A DNA stretch of 64,000 nt from Vesta saturnalis (taxonomy: Eukaryota > Arthropoda > Insecta > Coleoptera > Lampyridae), in NCBI GenBank assembly GCA_036346205.1, contig JARFJB010002472.1, positions 3,014,501 through 3,078,500 on the forward strand, read 5' to 3'. Shown piece by piece: positions 11,111 through 24,320 of this stretch (position 1 is its first letter; the number at the start of each line of letters is the position of its first letter). Below the pieces are notes generated by a model that had not been told where the DNA came from, searched no databases, and worked only from the letters and a program-made list of their open reading frames with translations. The translations under genes were made by a program, and so were the position numbers.

Positions 11111-14100
11111 TAGTAACGGAATGTGTTTATATTCAAGCCGTTTGAAAATTTGACAACTGTTGTACTAACAATAGCGCTTTCAAAACAAGTGATCAGCTCG
11201 CTGCTTGTGATTCATTGTAGAAACATTTCAATATACCTTCGTATAGTAAAACGTTAATAAAAAAACAAAATCATTCCAATATCAAGTCGCTTATCCTTTT
11301 CATATTATCATTATAAAATTTTCAAAGAAAATGAAACAGACATCCAGCGTTAACCCGGGAGGGTAGAAAAGACACGCATCGATATCAAAGAAAGTTTTGA
11401 ACCATGGTTTTAGAAAGAGCTCTCCTTAAAACTTAAGTACGTTTCTATTAACTCAAATGCAAATAAAATAATAAAATGTAATTAATCAAATCGTATACTA
11501 ATGAGATGTCGGCCACTGAGATTAAATAGTTTGAAAACATTAAATGAGCAGTAATAGCATAATTACTCAAGCAAAAAAGGTAGGTAACTCAATACTACTG
11601 CCACGAATAATGGTATAAAATAGAACCCCTAAAATTGAATAACAAGAAGTCTAATTTACCGATAGTGACAAATAAGTCACTAAGCAACAATTAAAGATTT
11701 TGTGACTGAAGACCGAATCACTTACAAAAACATTAATATCTAATAAATTTCTCGTTATGATAAAGTTTATTGTAAAGCCCATTAAAGTCTACGTTTATGC
11801 AATGTAAAGCAGAAACCACGAAACATAAATTGAAAATTCAATTACGTTAGCAAGTATTAATAGTGGAAGATGGATAACCCTGTATAACGAATTAAATCTA
11901 CCGAAACAAAACCATGTAACAGTAAACAATAAGCTTTAGGGCTATATGTACAGGATGCAACAGCTGCCTGCAATACAGTTAGTGTCGTTAATAATAGTTA
12001 ACACACAATTAAATAATGTACAAGTGAAGCAGATTAGAAAATTTCCAATCGTGCACCTTGCATGAGAGGTAATTTTTGTTAATTCCAATGTAACAAATAA
12101 CATTTTAAATGTATAACCTTGGTAATTTAATCGAAAAATTCTGTGTAACATTTAAGTTTAGATCGAACTCCTGCAAGTAACTCAACCAGTTTTACCCCCT
12201 ATTTATAACTCGTCGAACTAGAAGTGAGTAACACCAAAAGTAATTATGATGGCCATATGTGACTGTTCATTTCTCCAGGGCTCCGTCACGAATAAGCAAG
12301 ATAAGACTCACCAGTAAGTTGATGGTGTCAGGTCAGGTGTTTTAGAGCGAAGTCGAGTTGATGGCGGAGTAACCCGCCGAATTATGTCCGAGCAGCATAT
12401 TCATAAATCCCAGCTGCTAGAGGTATTCACGTAAGGCGAAGAATCTATTTGAGTAGCAGAAGGGTCCGAGATAAGGAGCAAAATAAACCTAAAGGAATTC
12501 ATGTCTGAGTTACGAAGTGCATGTTTGGAAATAAAGCCCGCACAAATACTGTATGTAACCTACACTATTCGTTTTGTTAAATTACAGAAAGGATTCAAAC
12601 GCGTAATTTCCTTAAAACGCTAACTCAACAAAATGCCCTTCTTCAAGAAAACGAAAAGAGGATCACCTATTCTAACTTTTCCTTTTTCTTCAATTGCAAT
12701 CCTCCCATCTATCTAAATTTTTAAATGTGGCATATTTGGTACGGAGTTGTCTATCTTTTGAAAACAAAACTCGCACCTAAGTAAAGTGAGTTGCCTAACG
12801 ACCAGTTTGAAAATATTCTCTATTGTCAGAGAAAATACGAACACTAACGAAAAGCGTAAAAGTTTAACGTACAAATCATGAAAAGCATAATGTGAGTACA
12901 CGTCTATTGTGCCCGCTTAATCCATTTACAAACGTAATCAATTCAATTCATGAGCACAAGGTTTTTGTTTACAAGCACGTAAAAGTACAAATTGCACACA
13001 ACTTCAGAAGAGTATATTATCAAACTGACACTTATGGTTACGTCAATATAATGGATGTTGGTACGGGTTAAGTAATAACCTTACAAACAAGTTACAATTA
13101 AATGTGTTTCCCATTCATTAGCCATAAATCCACAAAGTTATTTTAAAAAGTATTTAACCCATCAATCACTATTCTTTCGATTACAATAGGTTTCTCTGGT
13201 ATTATTTTAATTTTTATTTATTAAAACTTACTGTTACTTTTGAGACACAGGTTCTTTAATTGAAGAATGCAGAATTAAATAATTCCCTCAACGGAGAGTC
13301 TATAAATTTTGTCTAATTTAATTAGCAAGGGAGCATAGTAATAAATAAACTTATAATCATAAATACGTCTTTAATAAACAAGCGTTATAACTCGTTTCAT
13401 ATCAAAAAGAAAGATCGACTTTCTATAACTAGATCAAGTGGAAGTTAGAAGTAATCGAGGCTATTGTTTGGTCTAAATGTATGAATATTTATATTTGCTC
13501 ATCTTAATATATCCTATTGTTCTTACAATATTAACTGAAATAGTATTTCTTAAACAGTTAATTATTCAGAAACGGTAATATACTTATCGCTAAAACCATT
13601 TAATGTTGGTAATTTCTGACACGGAAACGATTCACCGCAAAAGAAATCCATTTGTATTACTTTTTTATACATACAATACAGCAAAAATCTCTCTTCCAGC
13701 AATTATAAGGTTTTGTTTGACATGGTAAATAAATTCACTTGTATATGAGTAATTGTTGTACGTACTTTGATTTCTAAACAATCTTTAAATCATATTTAGC
13801 TCCTGGGAATGTTACATTGAGGAAGTATTTGATCAAAAGTGCGTGCGGGCACTAATTTTTGTACCTGTGTATTTAGTAATGAACAACTCCAAATTGCCAG
13901 GTGTATATCTAAAATTTTCAGTCCGACCAATTTATTAACGTATGTTTATAGCATTTAAACAAAACACATCGTTTGTTGCTGACGCGGAAGTCTGAAGATG
14001 TCACGAATATCGTGTTAGGGGCAAATTGTACATTTCCTGCTTAAGACGATACTTATAACTTACCTGAATTTCTAATTTTTTCTATAGATTTTATCATAAC

Positions 14101-14600
14101 TTATTAGGTATAAATATCAGCTTTCCTCGTAGTATTCATAATATTTTTCTTTATCTCAAGCTAAAACATTAACAATAATTTTTATTAATGCCTGTGGTTT
14201 GGAATAGTCATCATGTTATTGAGAAGTTTTGTTACTTTAACATTTTACAGTTTTTATGGTCTAACCAGAATGTACTAAATGGAATATGAATATGAGTGTG
14301 ACGGAATTTTCGGAATATATGCAACAATACTGACTCATTTTGTAAAGGTACATACGTAAAAATCTTTCTTATGCATACAATAGTAAATAAGGGCAAGACT
14401 TAATCAGTCACCATAAGAATATTAACATTGTTTTAATGTTAAATGTACACAACACATATAATAAATTAAACATACACACACACGCAAATTTTGTATTCTA
14501 AAAAGGTAATCAAGGAAAAATAATTTTGCTTTCTAGCGCACGAAATTAAAAGCATTGTTTTCGTGAAAAATCAGTCGCGAGTTCTCAACGGTTTTATAGG
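11111..14600. other. No gene recognised
   Basis: AT-rich sequence without a convincing coding region. Short ORFs at 11942-12151 and 12713-12901 (minus) have no recognisable motif. A CTGAAGA + TCACGA/TCGTG hairpin motif near 13991-14022 resembles the hammerhead-like core described at 60728 but lacks the GAAA. Confidence 0.5.
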
Positions 14601-14689
14601 TTCTCAGCGATTTGAAAACCATCTGGACAATTTTTTATATTCCAGTATTTGTGTGTAAGCGCGCACGTGTTTGTGTTCGTAGTCGTATT

Positions 14690-14840
14690 CGTGTTCACTT
14701 TCATTTACGTGTTCGTCCTCATGCTCGTGCTCGTGCTTGTGTTCGTGTTTGCGTTCGTGTTCGCGTTTGTGTGCGTGTTCATGTTCGTACTTGCGCTGGT
14801 GTTCGTGTTCGTGTTTGTGTTCGTGTTTGTGTTCGTGATT

Positions 14841-14918
<78 letters not shown>

Positions 14919-15072
14919 ATGTTCGTGTTCGTGTTCATGTTCGTCTTCGTGTTATTGTTCGGGTTCGTGTTCGTGTTCGAGTTCTTGTTCATGTTCGTGT
15001 TCTCGTTCGTATTCGTGATCGTGTTCGTATTCGTGTTCGTGTTCGTGTTCGTTTCGTGTTTGTGTTCGTGTG
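14690..15072. repeat. (GTTCGT)n hexanucleotide array
   Basis: Roughly 380 bases of TTCGTG units with T/C variants; most uniform at 14838-14940. All open frames here are repeat artefacts. Confidence 0.95.
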
Positions 15073-15224
15073 TGCGTCTTAGCCACGATAGCTTAAAAGA
15101 TATGTAACCGATTTCAATTAAACTAGATTTAGAGTTAATTTTAAAATATCTTGCTTGTATTAAATCTTGGTTAAAATCTATTTATAAATAAAGGGACTTT
15201 ATAAAAAGCGTCAAATCAAATTTT

Positions 15225-15500
15225 GTGTGCGTTTGGATGTGCGCGTGCGCGTGTGTGTGTATGTGTGTGTGTGTGTGTGTGTGTATGTGTGTGTGGGTGC
15301 GTGCGTGGGTGCGTGTGTGTATGCGTTTATGAATGGATGTGTGTGTGTGTGTGCTTTAGTGTACGTACGTGAGTGCATACATGCACGCGTGTGTGTGTGC
15401 GTGTGCGTGTATCTGTGTACGTGCACGTTTATGAGTGCAAGCATGTGTGTTTGTGTCAATCTGTGCGTGGCTGGGCCTGTGTGTGTGCGTGTGCGTGTGT

Positions 15501-15534
<34 letters not shown>

Positions 15535-15700
15535 TCAGTGTCTGTGTCTGTGTCTGTGTCTGTGTCTGTGTCTGTATCTGTATCTGTGTCTGTTTCTGTG
15601 TGTCCCTGTCCGTGTCCCTGTCCGTGTCCCTGTCCGTGTCCCTGTCCGTGTCCCTGTCCGTGTCCCTGTCCGTGTCCGTGTCCTTGTCCGTGTCTGTGTC
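15225..15700. repeat. Compound simple repeat: (GT)n, (GTGTCT)n, (CCTGTCCGTGTC)n
   Basis: GT-rich tract at 15230-15540, then TGTGTC hexamers at 15540-15600, then about six to seven copies of a 12-bp unit CCTGTCCGTGTC at 15604-15690. The 12-mer looks like a higher-order unit built from two diverged hexamers. Confidence 0.95.
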
Positions 15701-16191
15701 TCTTATAATGTGTGTATTGTAAATTTAAACTGGGTTTAACAACTAATTTATACTTCCTTTAGTAGTCATGTGAATCCGTACACTCTTAATGTAGCCTTGA
15801 TAATGATATTTCACAAAGGAGGATGAAACGGCACTATCTGATTTATAGAGGTATAAAGAAGAATGGTATTATTGATCCGCGCATCAACTGGGTTTCTAGT
15901 TCCTTTGAAAAAAAGCTAATACGTATCGTAGTTCAAGGCTTCCTTTCAAAAGGATTTGGCATTAACGCGGGCATGCTCGATTGCTTTGCTGACGACACCA
16001 CCCCTTATTTAGGTAGTAACTGGTATTCTAACACATTATTAATTTAACTTAGTGTAAATAATTTGTTAACATTTCTTCATACGATTTGTGTATCGTTAAA
16101 TAGCAGTAGATTGTAGAATTAGCGAACAACGTGTTGATGGAGGGTATCGTGTGTGGAAGGTGATGGAGGATTGCGAAATTTGATGATACAA
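15701..16191. other. No gene firmly recognised
   Basis: A 74-codon ORF (15823-16047, plus) contains FADDTT, which resembles the reverse-transcriptase active-site motif. The surrounding residues do not follow the usual RT palm, so I do not call it. Confidence 0.35.
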
Positions 16192-19003
16192 TTGGATAGC
16201 GCTTATCAAAAATTAACCAAGCGCCAAATTCTAGTATTGAGTAAAAAGCATTTTAAGATTCGGGTAGAAAAAAAAATATGCGTTAAGTTCAAACTTTGGA
16301 AAGTATTCGTTCCTGTAGTACAGTGTTTCATTAGTTTATTGTGATGTCTTTTATTCAACAAATCAATTGTAATGGTAGTGTCATCCCTTTTTGGCGCTTA
16401 GTTCTTTTTTCATTTAAACAGAAACAAAAATTAATGGTTTTCAATAGGGAAGCTTATGTTTATTTAACACAAAGAATGAAAAAGGACAATAATAATTTTT
16501 ATAACATTATTTCTTAAGTATGAATATGTAACTGACCCTGGTTAAAAATTAAATCAAACTGGAAATTACAGGTATTCTTCTATTTCAAAGTCAATATCCT
16601 CACCAAATCCATCGTGGTCATCTTCGAATTTTCCGGGTTTTAGATGTTTATAGTATGATTTGGCATCTGTTGGTACAAGAGTAGCAAGAAATGTTATATA
16701 GGCAAGTTTCCTTTCTGAAATTATTTTTCCGTTTGGCTACACAACGTTTAGCTTCTCCATAAAGTCAATATTTGTTGAAGGCCTGCCTCAACCTCGTCCT
16801 TGGCTTGTAATATTTGCTTTACAATCTTCGCTTACATGGAAATTTTTCGAAAAAATTCGGACAGGTTTGATTCTTCTCTATTTTCACCACTCTAAGCCAG
16901 TTGATTTTCAGTTTCAAGGTGTCTACTTCGCGGATTACTACTATGCTTTCCTTTTACAACTTGGATATCCTCAGTTATCATTTCCTGCGCTCGAAACGGG
17001 TTCTTTGTTTTGCAAGATAGGACTATTTTTTTTAAAACCTGCATCGTATAAACTCTAAACTAAATTAGAACAGCCTTTAGCAGCAACGTAATTTTCATGT
17101 TTCTGTTCTAACCCCCACATGAGTTCGACCATAATGCAAGTTCCTCTGTACCAGGTGGCAAGTGTTCATCAATGAATTTTTTTGGGCAGGATCCTACTTC
17201 CTGGGCGCCGCTAGCAGCTATCGCCTCCTTCCAAATAAAGCAGTACGGAGTATTTGTCGATGACGAGTTGAAGATGCTGTCTCTTGTAATAAACAATATT
17301 TGTTGGAATTTTAGGTAAACCCAAAGTTTTCTGAATATAATAGCTAGAATTTCTAAAGTTTTGCATTTTGTTGCCCTCAAAAAATCGGATTTTATAGTAG
17401 TACGCACTTCATCTGCCAAAGTCAAGTGCTCCTTGTGCGTTGCTGACAGTTCCTCTTTTGCAATGGAGTCTTCACAATTTTTGTTTGTTGTAGTTTTAAC
17501 TTGAAGTTCTCATAGAAGATGTTCTGGTAAGCGGTAAACCTAATCCTTGGATTTCCGTTTCCTAGGTACACTGAAAACATTTTTTGTAGTGCACAATCGT
17601 AAGGTAAAAACCTTGTTTCTGTTTCTCCTGTTGCGTAAAGAAACGTGTATGTTGGTATTGCTTTTATTTGTAAAATTACTTCATAGCAAGCTTGTTCAAT
17701 CCATAATATGCTTTCTGGCCTCGTTGATCTTTTAAACTGTTGTGTCGCAGCATCTTTATTGCAATATCTACTCTTTTTGAAGATAGATGGTAGGAATTTA
17801 CATACATTTGCTTGCATACTGCTTCGTTCCCAATTTTATATACGCGTGTAAACTGCAGCTTTTGACTGTTCGCATTTCGTTTCCGTCCTTGAGTATGTTC
17901 CTGTACAGTTGCAGCAATGAAACCTGTTTAAACATTGTAAGACCCAAGATTCCAGAATTCGTTGAAGAAAGATTCTCCAATTTGCACCCGTTAGCGTTCA
18001 TAACACTTCTTTGAACAATTGCAGTTGTAATCAACAACGTTCCTTGGCTCCTTCAGACATCCTTTGACCGTATAATGTCCCTTGCTTGAATCTCTCAGTT
18101 TCTTCCTGCTTTGAAACGTTTGATCAGTATACTGCCTTTTTTGCTCTACCTTTCCCATTTTTCCGTTCTTCAACAATCTTATTACTAGTTGCACCTTCAC
18201 TTACATTTTCAGCTGATGATGATAATTTTTCAGTCGTACTTGGGCTAAATTCACTCCCGGATTCATGGTAATCTGAATAGCTCTCACTTCCACTCTTCTA
18301 TGGAGAGTTTCCTTTAAAAACAAATCTTACGTTATTAGGAACCTAATAATGCCTTTAACAAGTACTTACCCGAATTTCTACTGTTATACTGTTTAGTGCA
18401 ACTACAGGTTCGGACTCCCCATTTTCACTGTCACTAAGAGCGTGAGGGTATGAATAATTGGATTTTCAAGCATCCAAGAATCGTTACTCACAAGAGAAGT
18501 GCGGTGTCCTCATATTTCTTCAGATTTCAAAACCTATTAGAAAACGAAAAATGCAACAATTAAAAATTATGTAAACATAACCTTAATAATACACGAACAT
18601 TTTCCTGGAAGGTTTGAACATCTCTAGGCTTTAAGATCACCATTGACAAGACCTTCAGTATTCTAGTGCTCATTGTAAGAGGTATTAGTAGCAATTTTTG
18701 CGCTTTAAAATTTGTATGAATGATCATAACTTTAAACATTCACGCACATAACATTTAAATGGAACCAACAGGCATTAACCAATGTTACATAAACAGACTC
18801 ATGTCGCTTGGTCCTGTTTTGATCAATACAGAAACTTCTATTTATGATTGTCGTTTAGTACTTTACCCAACAGAGGGCCCTACCAATTTTTTTTACAGTG
18901 GTACTTTTTAGATAATAGTACAAAACCCCTCTTTGTCGGTTGGAAATTCCACCTTCAAATTGGCATTTTGGCGCTTGGTTCATTTTTGATAAGCGCTATC
19001 CAA
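16192..19003 (-). mobile_element. Candidate DNA transposon with 37-bp TIRs around an unnamed gene family
   Basis: A 37-bp sequence at 16192-16228, beginning TTGGATAGCGCTTATCAAAA, recurs in inverted orientation at 18967-19003 with one mismatch. The 2812-bp interval encloses one decayed multi-exon gene (16566 to about 18450, minus) with 338 bp and about 0.5 kb of flank. This layout is typical of a cut-and-paste transposon. I could not find a clear target-site duplication next to the repeats. Confidence 0.75.
16566..18450 (-). pseudogene. Unnamed multicopy invertebrate gene family, decayed copy (family A)
   Basis: I recognise the pattern from an uncharacterised family common in insects and cnidarians; its function is not known to me. 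Order on the minus strand: acidic Ser-rich N-terminus (18450-18200, split by a possible 58-bp intron at 18312-18369 with GTAAGT donor); a Cys motif NCNCSKKCYE (about 18010); an HI-type core with YCNKD and YLGNGNPRI-like segments (17800-17450); CFIWKEAIAASGAQEVGSCP then LPPGTEELALWS, where the family normally has SDxCGGQNRN (about 17230-17115); and an intact C-terminus with GKIISERK ... FEIEEYL and stop at 16566-16568. Several frameshifts and stops separate these blocks. The enclosing 37-bp TIRs suggest the family is a transposon protein. Confidence 0.65.
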
Positions 19004-22000
19004 CTAATAGTATTATCGGTGACGATTTATCTGATAAAAATGATATGAAAACGATTCATGTACAGCTTACTTTAATTAACGATTTTAAATTAAATGGACA
19101 CATATTAATGTTCTAGTTACCCATTGACTTTAATATCCAAGAAAGAGAAAAGTGCAGCATGTGTTCACATTGCATTACCCATGAAATTGCGCTCTGGATT
19201 TCCTACACATTTCTCCCTTGTTTTGTTCATTTTGGAAGAGTAAGAGTGTCAGGGTATTTTGAACACCCTGTATACGTATTGGGTAATTTTGTTTGTAGTC
19301 TTATGTACTTAGTTAGATTCTGTATATACATTTTTTTTTGTCAAGTTTAGTGTTATAGTGAATTTGTTTTAACGTGTGTAACGACCTTTAGGGATGGAGG
19401 TGTATGGTGAGCTTTAGATTCTTAGTTTGTAAATTATTTTTTTTGTAATTTAGGTTGTTTTTCCTTATTATTTCCCGTTTATAGAAGTTTGATTAACGCT
19501 TTTTTGTAAATAGTTGTTTCTAAGTTTAATTAAGGTTTATTTCGGTTGATTTTCGTAAAACATAATAGAAAGTTTTGTAAAAATGACGTAATTTATAAAT
19601 AGTATAGGCTTATCTGTGTATGATGTCATGTTAGCGACATAAAGACGCTTAAGTATAGTTGTTCAGTGTAATAGTGAATACGCTGGTTTTGAGTCATAGA
19701 GATTGCATGTGGGCCTTATTGTTCGTACTTTAAGGTAAACATAGAGAGGTTGTACACGTTACTTTTGCTGACGTTTAGTTTTTTAACATTTACCGAGTCC
19801 TTACGGACGGAAACGAATTTGTGTATTGGGGTACTAAATTTTCCCCTTCCGTTTTTTTAATTGGTGGAATTAAATTAGATAAGATTTTTTATGAGTAGTG
19901 GGATGCAAATTCAAAGATGGATTTTTGTGAATAATTTTTGTTATTCTGAAACTGATCGGGCTTTCGAGTAGTATACGTTGCCGTTTAGTGTTACGCTTTA
20001 AGGGGTGGTTTAGAACGTTGAAATTTTGGACCTTGTGGTGTTTAACGAACGTACTTTTTTTGTGTAGTAAGGGTAGTTTAGCTACTCCTGAAGATTACCT
20101 GTGAAAGGGGTTTATTAAAATTGTTCATCACCAAAGGATTATACCTAGTGCCGATTTCGGTTTTACGTAAAGTTACCTAGAGGACATCGTCGTGTTGTAT
20201 AGTGCTTCAGTGACCTCTTTGGTTTATATCGCTTCTGCGGATTTTAAAATCATCGTTCTTGCAGTGCCACCTATTTATCGTACAAAGCGTATTTAAAGAT
20301 AAAGAAACTTTCGCAATATATTAAAAATTATATTTAATTAAATCAAGTTATTAACATTTTGGATTATTAGTGGAAATAAAACCAATTAAAAAGCTAAAAG
20401 TTATCAAGTAATTGTGAACGCTCAAATTATTTTTATTTTAAAAGAAGTTTTGAATTTATGCAATAACAATTTAACGCGAATCAATCCAAGAATTGTTTGT
20501 GTATCATAGAACAATAGTCAACATTTCATTCATCATTTTGCCAAACCAGGGAGATTTCCTTTCCGTCATAGCCGTAACCGACCACCTGGTTATCTTCCAC
20601 TTATATTGTAACACAGAAGAGGTGTAATTCTAGACCTTTAAGGTAATATATTGTGTTTTTTTTATTGAAAATTTTGAAGATTTTTGTGTTTCGATTTATT
20701 TTTTTTGTGTTTATGAAAGTTTGAAAGCGGGGGTCACTTTTTTTTGTTAAAGTAAGTTGTTGTTTGAAATTGTTTAGCGTAATTAATTATAGTTTTGACG
20801 CTCCGCCTTCACACTTTTTATTTTAGTATTAAAGGGCAATCGACCCTATTGTAGTGTGGGTATATTATCCACGAATTATAAATATAGGTTAAACGATTTA
20901 GACTGGCGTAAAACCAGTATTCTGATCAGACATCCTGTCGCCTTTTAAGTGTTTGTATTTTTTTGTTTATACGCATTATCGTATGTTTACATTTTTTTTA
21001 TATTTATCCTTTTATTATTATTTTATTATAGTTTTGTTAGGTTTTACAAATGTGTTTAATTTCTATGGAAACCCTTTTGTGTTACAGAAGAGTTTTTTTT
21101 TGCAAATTACAAATTACCGGCGTTTTAGTTTTTAACGTAACGAAGTTAGTTTTTTTGTTTTATTGAGTAATAGCGTTATTAATATTTAGTATTTTATTTG
21201 ATTTTTAGTTGAGTATTAATTCAGTTTAGAGTTCATTCTATCGCTTATTATTTTTTTTGTTTTGTTTTGATTATCGTTTAATGCCTAATTTATTACACTG
21301 AGGTGTATTAACGTAACGTTATTGAGTGTTTATCACGCTTTATTTGACAAGCGTGTAGTGTTTTTTGAAGCCCGATTTCAGGTAGTTCGCTGAGTTGCTG
21401 TCCAGCACACCTGGAATTGATTACGGATAGGTAAGCGTATGTTTTTTGTATGTTTAGACACGCTATGTACTCGTAATTTTGGCACGACGACCCTTATTTT
21501 GACTACCAAACACTCTGGCACCCAAACCGAATTGATTTTGTCTCCATCCCCTATTGTGACTTACGTAAGATTTACTATTCTGGATGTGCAATTTTTTTTT
21601 AACATCTGACCTACACCCATACGCTGGCTAGTCTGGGCAAAAAGGCCAATTTATCTGTAATCGCGTTCTACCACCCGTTTATACCGTTACAAGAGAAGGA
21701 GAAGGAATTCTTATTATTTTTTACGTAGATTTGGTTAATAAGACATCTCATTATATCTCATTAGATAAGACATGATGTTGTCATTTATGGCCAATGTAAA
21801 TAATGTATTATTTCCGTTTTATGTAGGTAACAGACGTTCGAGGTCTGAAGACTACATTTTTTATCCACACGAAGTCTAAATAGCGTGTAATACTATGTTC
21901 CAACGCTGCATTACGTGCACTTTAAGAACATAACCTAAAATTTTCAAAAGTCAAGCTGCTGTAATAACTTTTTGTCCTTTCGACAGCGCTAACGTACTAT

Positions 22001-22640
22001 CTCTGGATTTCCATGGCGAACTACAATTCAATATAACATGGAACATAGTATACCAAGCCTATCTATGCATTTTTACGTTTCATGAATTTATTTGAGAACT
22101 TAATTGATTTAATTGGTATCATTTAATGAAGATAACTTTAATTGTTATCAAGACGTTTAAATTTGTGTAAAACATAAAGAAATATACGATCTCAAACTCA
22201 AAGATAAATATATAAATGATAAATGATTATGGTAAAGGTTTGCATTCTCATATATTTAATTTTGTTCACAAGCAAACTAGGGATTTATGCCCCCCAAAAT
22301 TAGTTTTAATTCAGAAAGTGATTCATCTTATCTTATACAGCAGTGAATTCCTACTTCACTAAATACGTTTGACATATTCAATTTTAGAAAATTTTAAGAT
22401 GGTCAACTATCCGACATGTATGGTATAGTCGCCTCTGTGTTGTAGGTTAAATACCATTTTATAGGGTGTATGGCACTACAAAAATGGGTAAACAATTAAT
22501 TATAGTAATATTATATTTTAACTACCTACTTATTATAATTCTGTATGTTAAGTAATAAAAAGATTGATACATTATTTTGTAGAAATGAGAATCTAAGATA
22601 TTAAAAATAAACTAAGGAGTTTAACTTCTCTTGCAGGCAG
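19004..22640. other. No gene recognised; T- and G-rich plus strand over 19.3-21.5 kb
   Basis: From about 19340 to 21480 the plus strand is visibly rich in T and G relative to A and C, with many TTTTTG runs and no long ORF. A palindromic AGGGTATTTTGAACACCCTGTATA near 19252 resembles mariner termini. The rest (21480-22640) shows nothing recognisable. Confidence 0.45.
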
Positions 22641-22659
22641 ACTATTAAAAATTTTATTT

Positions 22660-24320
22660 TGCACTTTTCCAGCCTCTTAAGTTTTTTCCCACATCCATTG
22701 CATCTATGACCATACATTGTGCATGTTTCATGCAGCCAAAGTTGGTAATCTGTACATTTAATCCAGTCTGCGGTCTCAGTTGTGCTATAATAATTTTCTA
22801 GACATTCAGTACACCTTCCCTGTCAGAAGAATGATTATCTTTCTGATTTTCCTTATTTTTACGTAAAGGTCGCTTTTTAATTTGTCTTTTATCGATGGCT
22901 TTGGCGTCTTTATGGTTAGACTCCTTCCTTTTGATTCCTTTCATATCTTTTTCATTTTAGACAAATTAGCTATGATGTTCTCAAGGGTAGTGAGAACTGA
23001 ATGACCTCTTCCTTTTGCTTTTTCCACCAGTAATTTTAGGCACTGGAGCGATAAATTCTAAAATTTTTGAAGATGTGGGTTCATCCAAACCCTCATTTAT
23101 AGTCTGGTAGTCAGATTCGTGTTCAATAGTACGTTGTAATGGTATTTTATCTTTTGACACATGATTTACATTCAAAGGAGCGTCGCTTAATTCTAAAGAG
23201 GTATTTTTTGTGACCACAAACTGGAGGTTTTTAACACCTTCTTCTAATATATAATTTGCATCAAGGTTGATGCAAATTATATTCGAGGTCGAAGAAATCA
23301 AGCGGCAATTCGGTAACACAACTGTTAGAGGTCGATGTCATCAGTTCAACTTCGACTTCTGAGGGAGTTATAATTGTAGTACTATTCTCAAGAGCTGTCA
23401 TATTTGATATTTGGAAAAAGTATTCTGGAATCTTTCCTATTTCAAATGGCATCAGTGCAGTTGACGAAAATCCGACAGAACCATTGTGATTAGTTACTGC
23501 GTTTTCCAAGCATTACCAACAATACTCCCAACACGACGCCTCCCAATTTTTCTCTCCTTATTTATTTATTCATAGTTATTCATTTGATTTTTAATCTCGT
23601 CCTTGAAGGGTTTGAAAAATGATTTTTCCAAGGGCTGAAGTGCTTACGTTGTGAGACTTGGAAGACAAAACAAAATTATGCCGTTTGCCTCTGCATACTG
23701 CAAAACTTCCAGAGTTGTATGTGATGCGTGACCATCTAAAATGAGTAACACAGTTTCATCACTGTTGTTTGGTATAAAGTACTCTTTCAGCCAGGCCATA
23801 AATATTTCCTTATTTATAAAGTGGCTCTTTATGTTCATGTATATGCTACACCTTTCAGGTAATCCAAATAGCTGATCAGAATTTTGCTTCGACCCTTTCA
23901 TGATCAATTCCGGAGGGAGAAAATCGCCGTTGGAATTGCAGCATGCTATAACAGTTACGCTCTCGCCTTTTTCTGCTGAAGTGAGCATATGCACGACCTT
24001 AGCTCCCTTAGTAGCTATCCTGCTTTATTGCACAACTGGACACCCGATTCATCCATATTGTAGACGCAATGCGGTTTGTCCTTTAAATAATGTTGATTCA
24101 AGGTTTCTTCCAGAAGTTCGAAAAATTTGTCGACCTCTTCTCGGCACATTCCCTTAGCTCGGGCAATCAAAAGCCCTTCACTCTGTCTATTCGATAACTC
24201 AGGATGCCGCTCCATAAACGCATATCCAGCTTTTTTTTTCTGTGGCAAACAAATTATCGATTTGGAGCTTTTTGGCTAGCTAGAAAGCTGATGTACGTAC
24301 AGTTGTAATATCTGGTGCAA
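22660..24320 (-). pseudogene. Pogo/Tigger-like transposase, decayed
   Basis: Minus-strand blocks follow the DDE superfamily endonuclease order of pogo/Tigger proteins. RKKKAGYAFMERHPELSNRQ (about 24245-24180), a DNA-binding-side motif, is followed by NMDESG with the first Asp (24055) and PPELIM (23900). The second Asp is in LLILDGH (23750). CLPSLTT then runs into a stop, with LQPLE in place of LQPLD (23610), so the third acidic residue is Glu. GFSSTALMPFEIGKIP (23450) is next, followed by a basic C-terminus. About 22830-22660 ends with a Cys/His-rich tail (KCTD..LWLHETC.MYGHRCNGCGK-like in mixed frames). The N-terminal HTH is missing and frames are broken several times. Confidence 0.82.

Noticed and set aside
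14612..15739. Val/Phe- and Cys/Val-rich ORFs up to 170 codons
   Set aside because: Frames through (GTTCGT)n and GT repeats.
15823..16047. FADDTT motif suggesting reverse transcriptase
   Set aside because: No other RT palm motifs at the expected spacing; one short motif is too weak.
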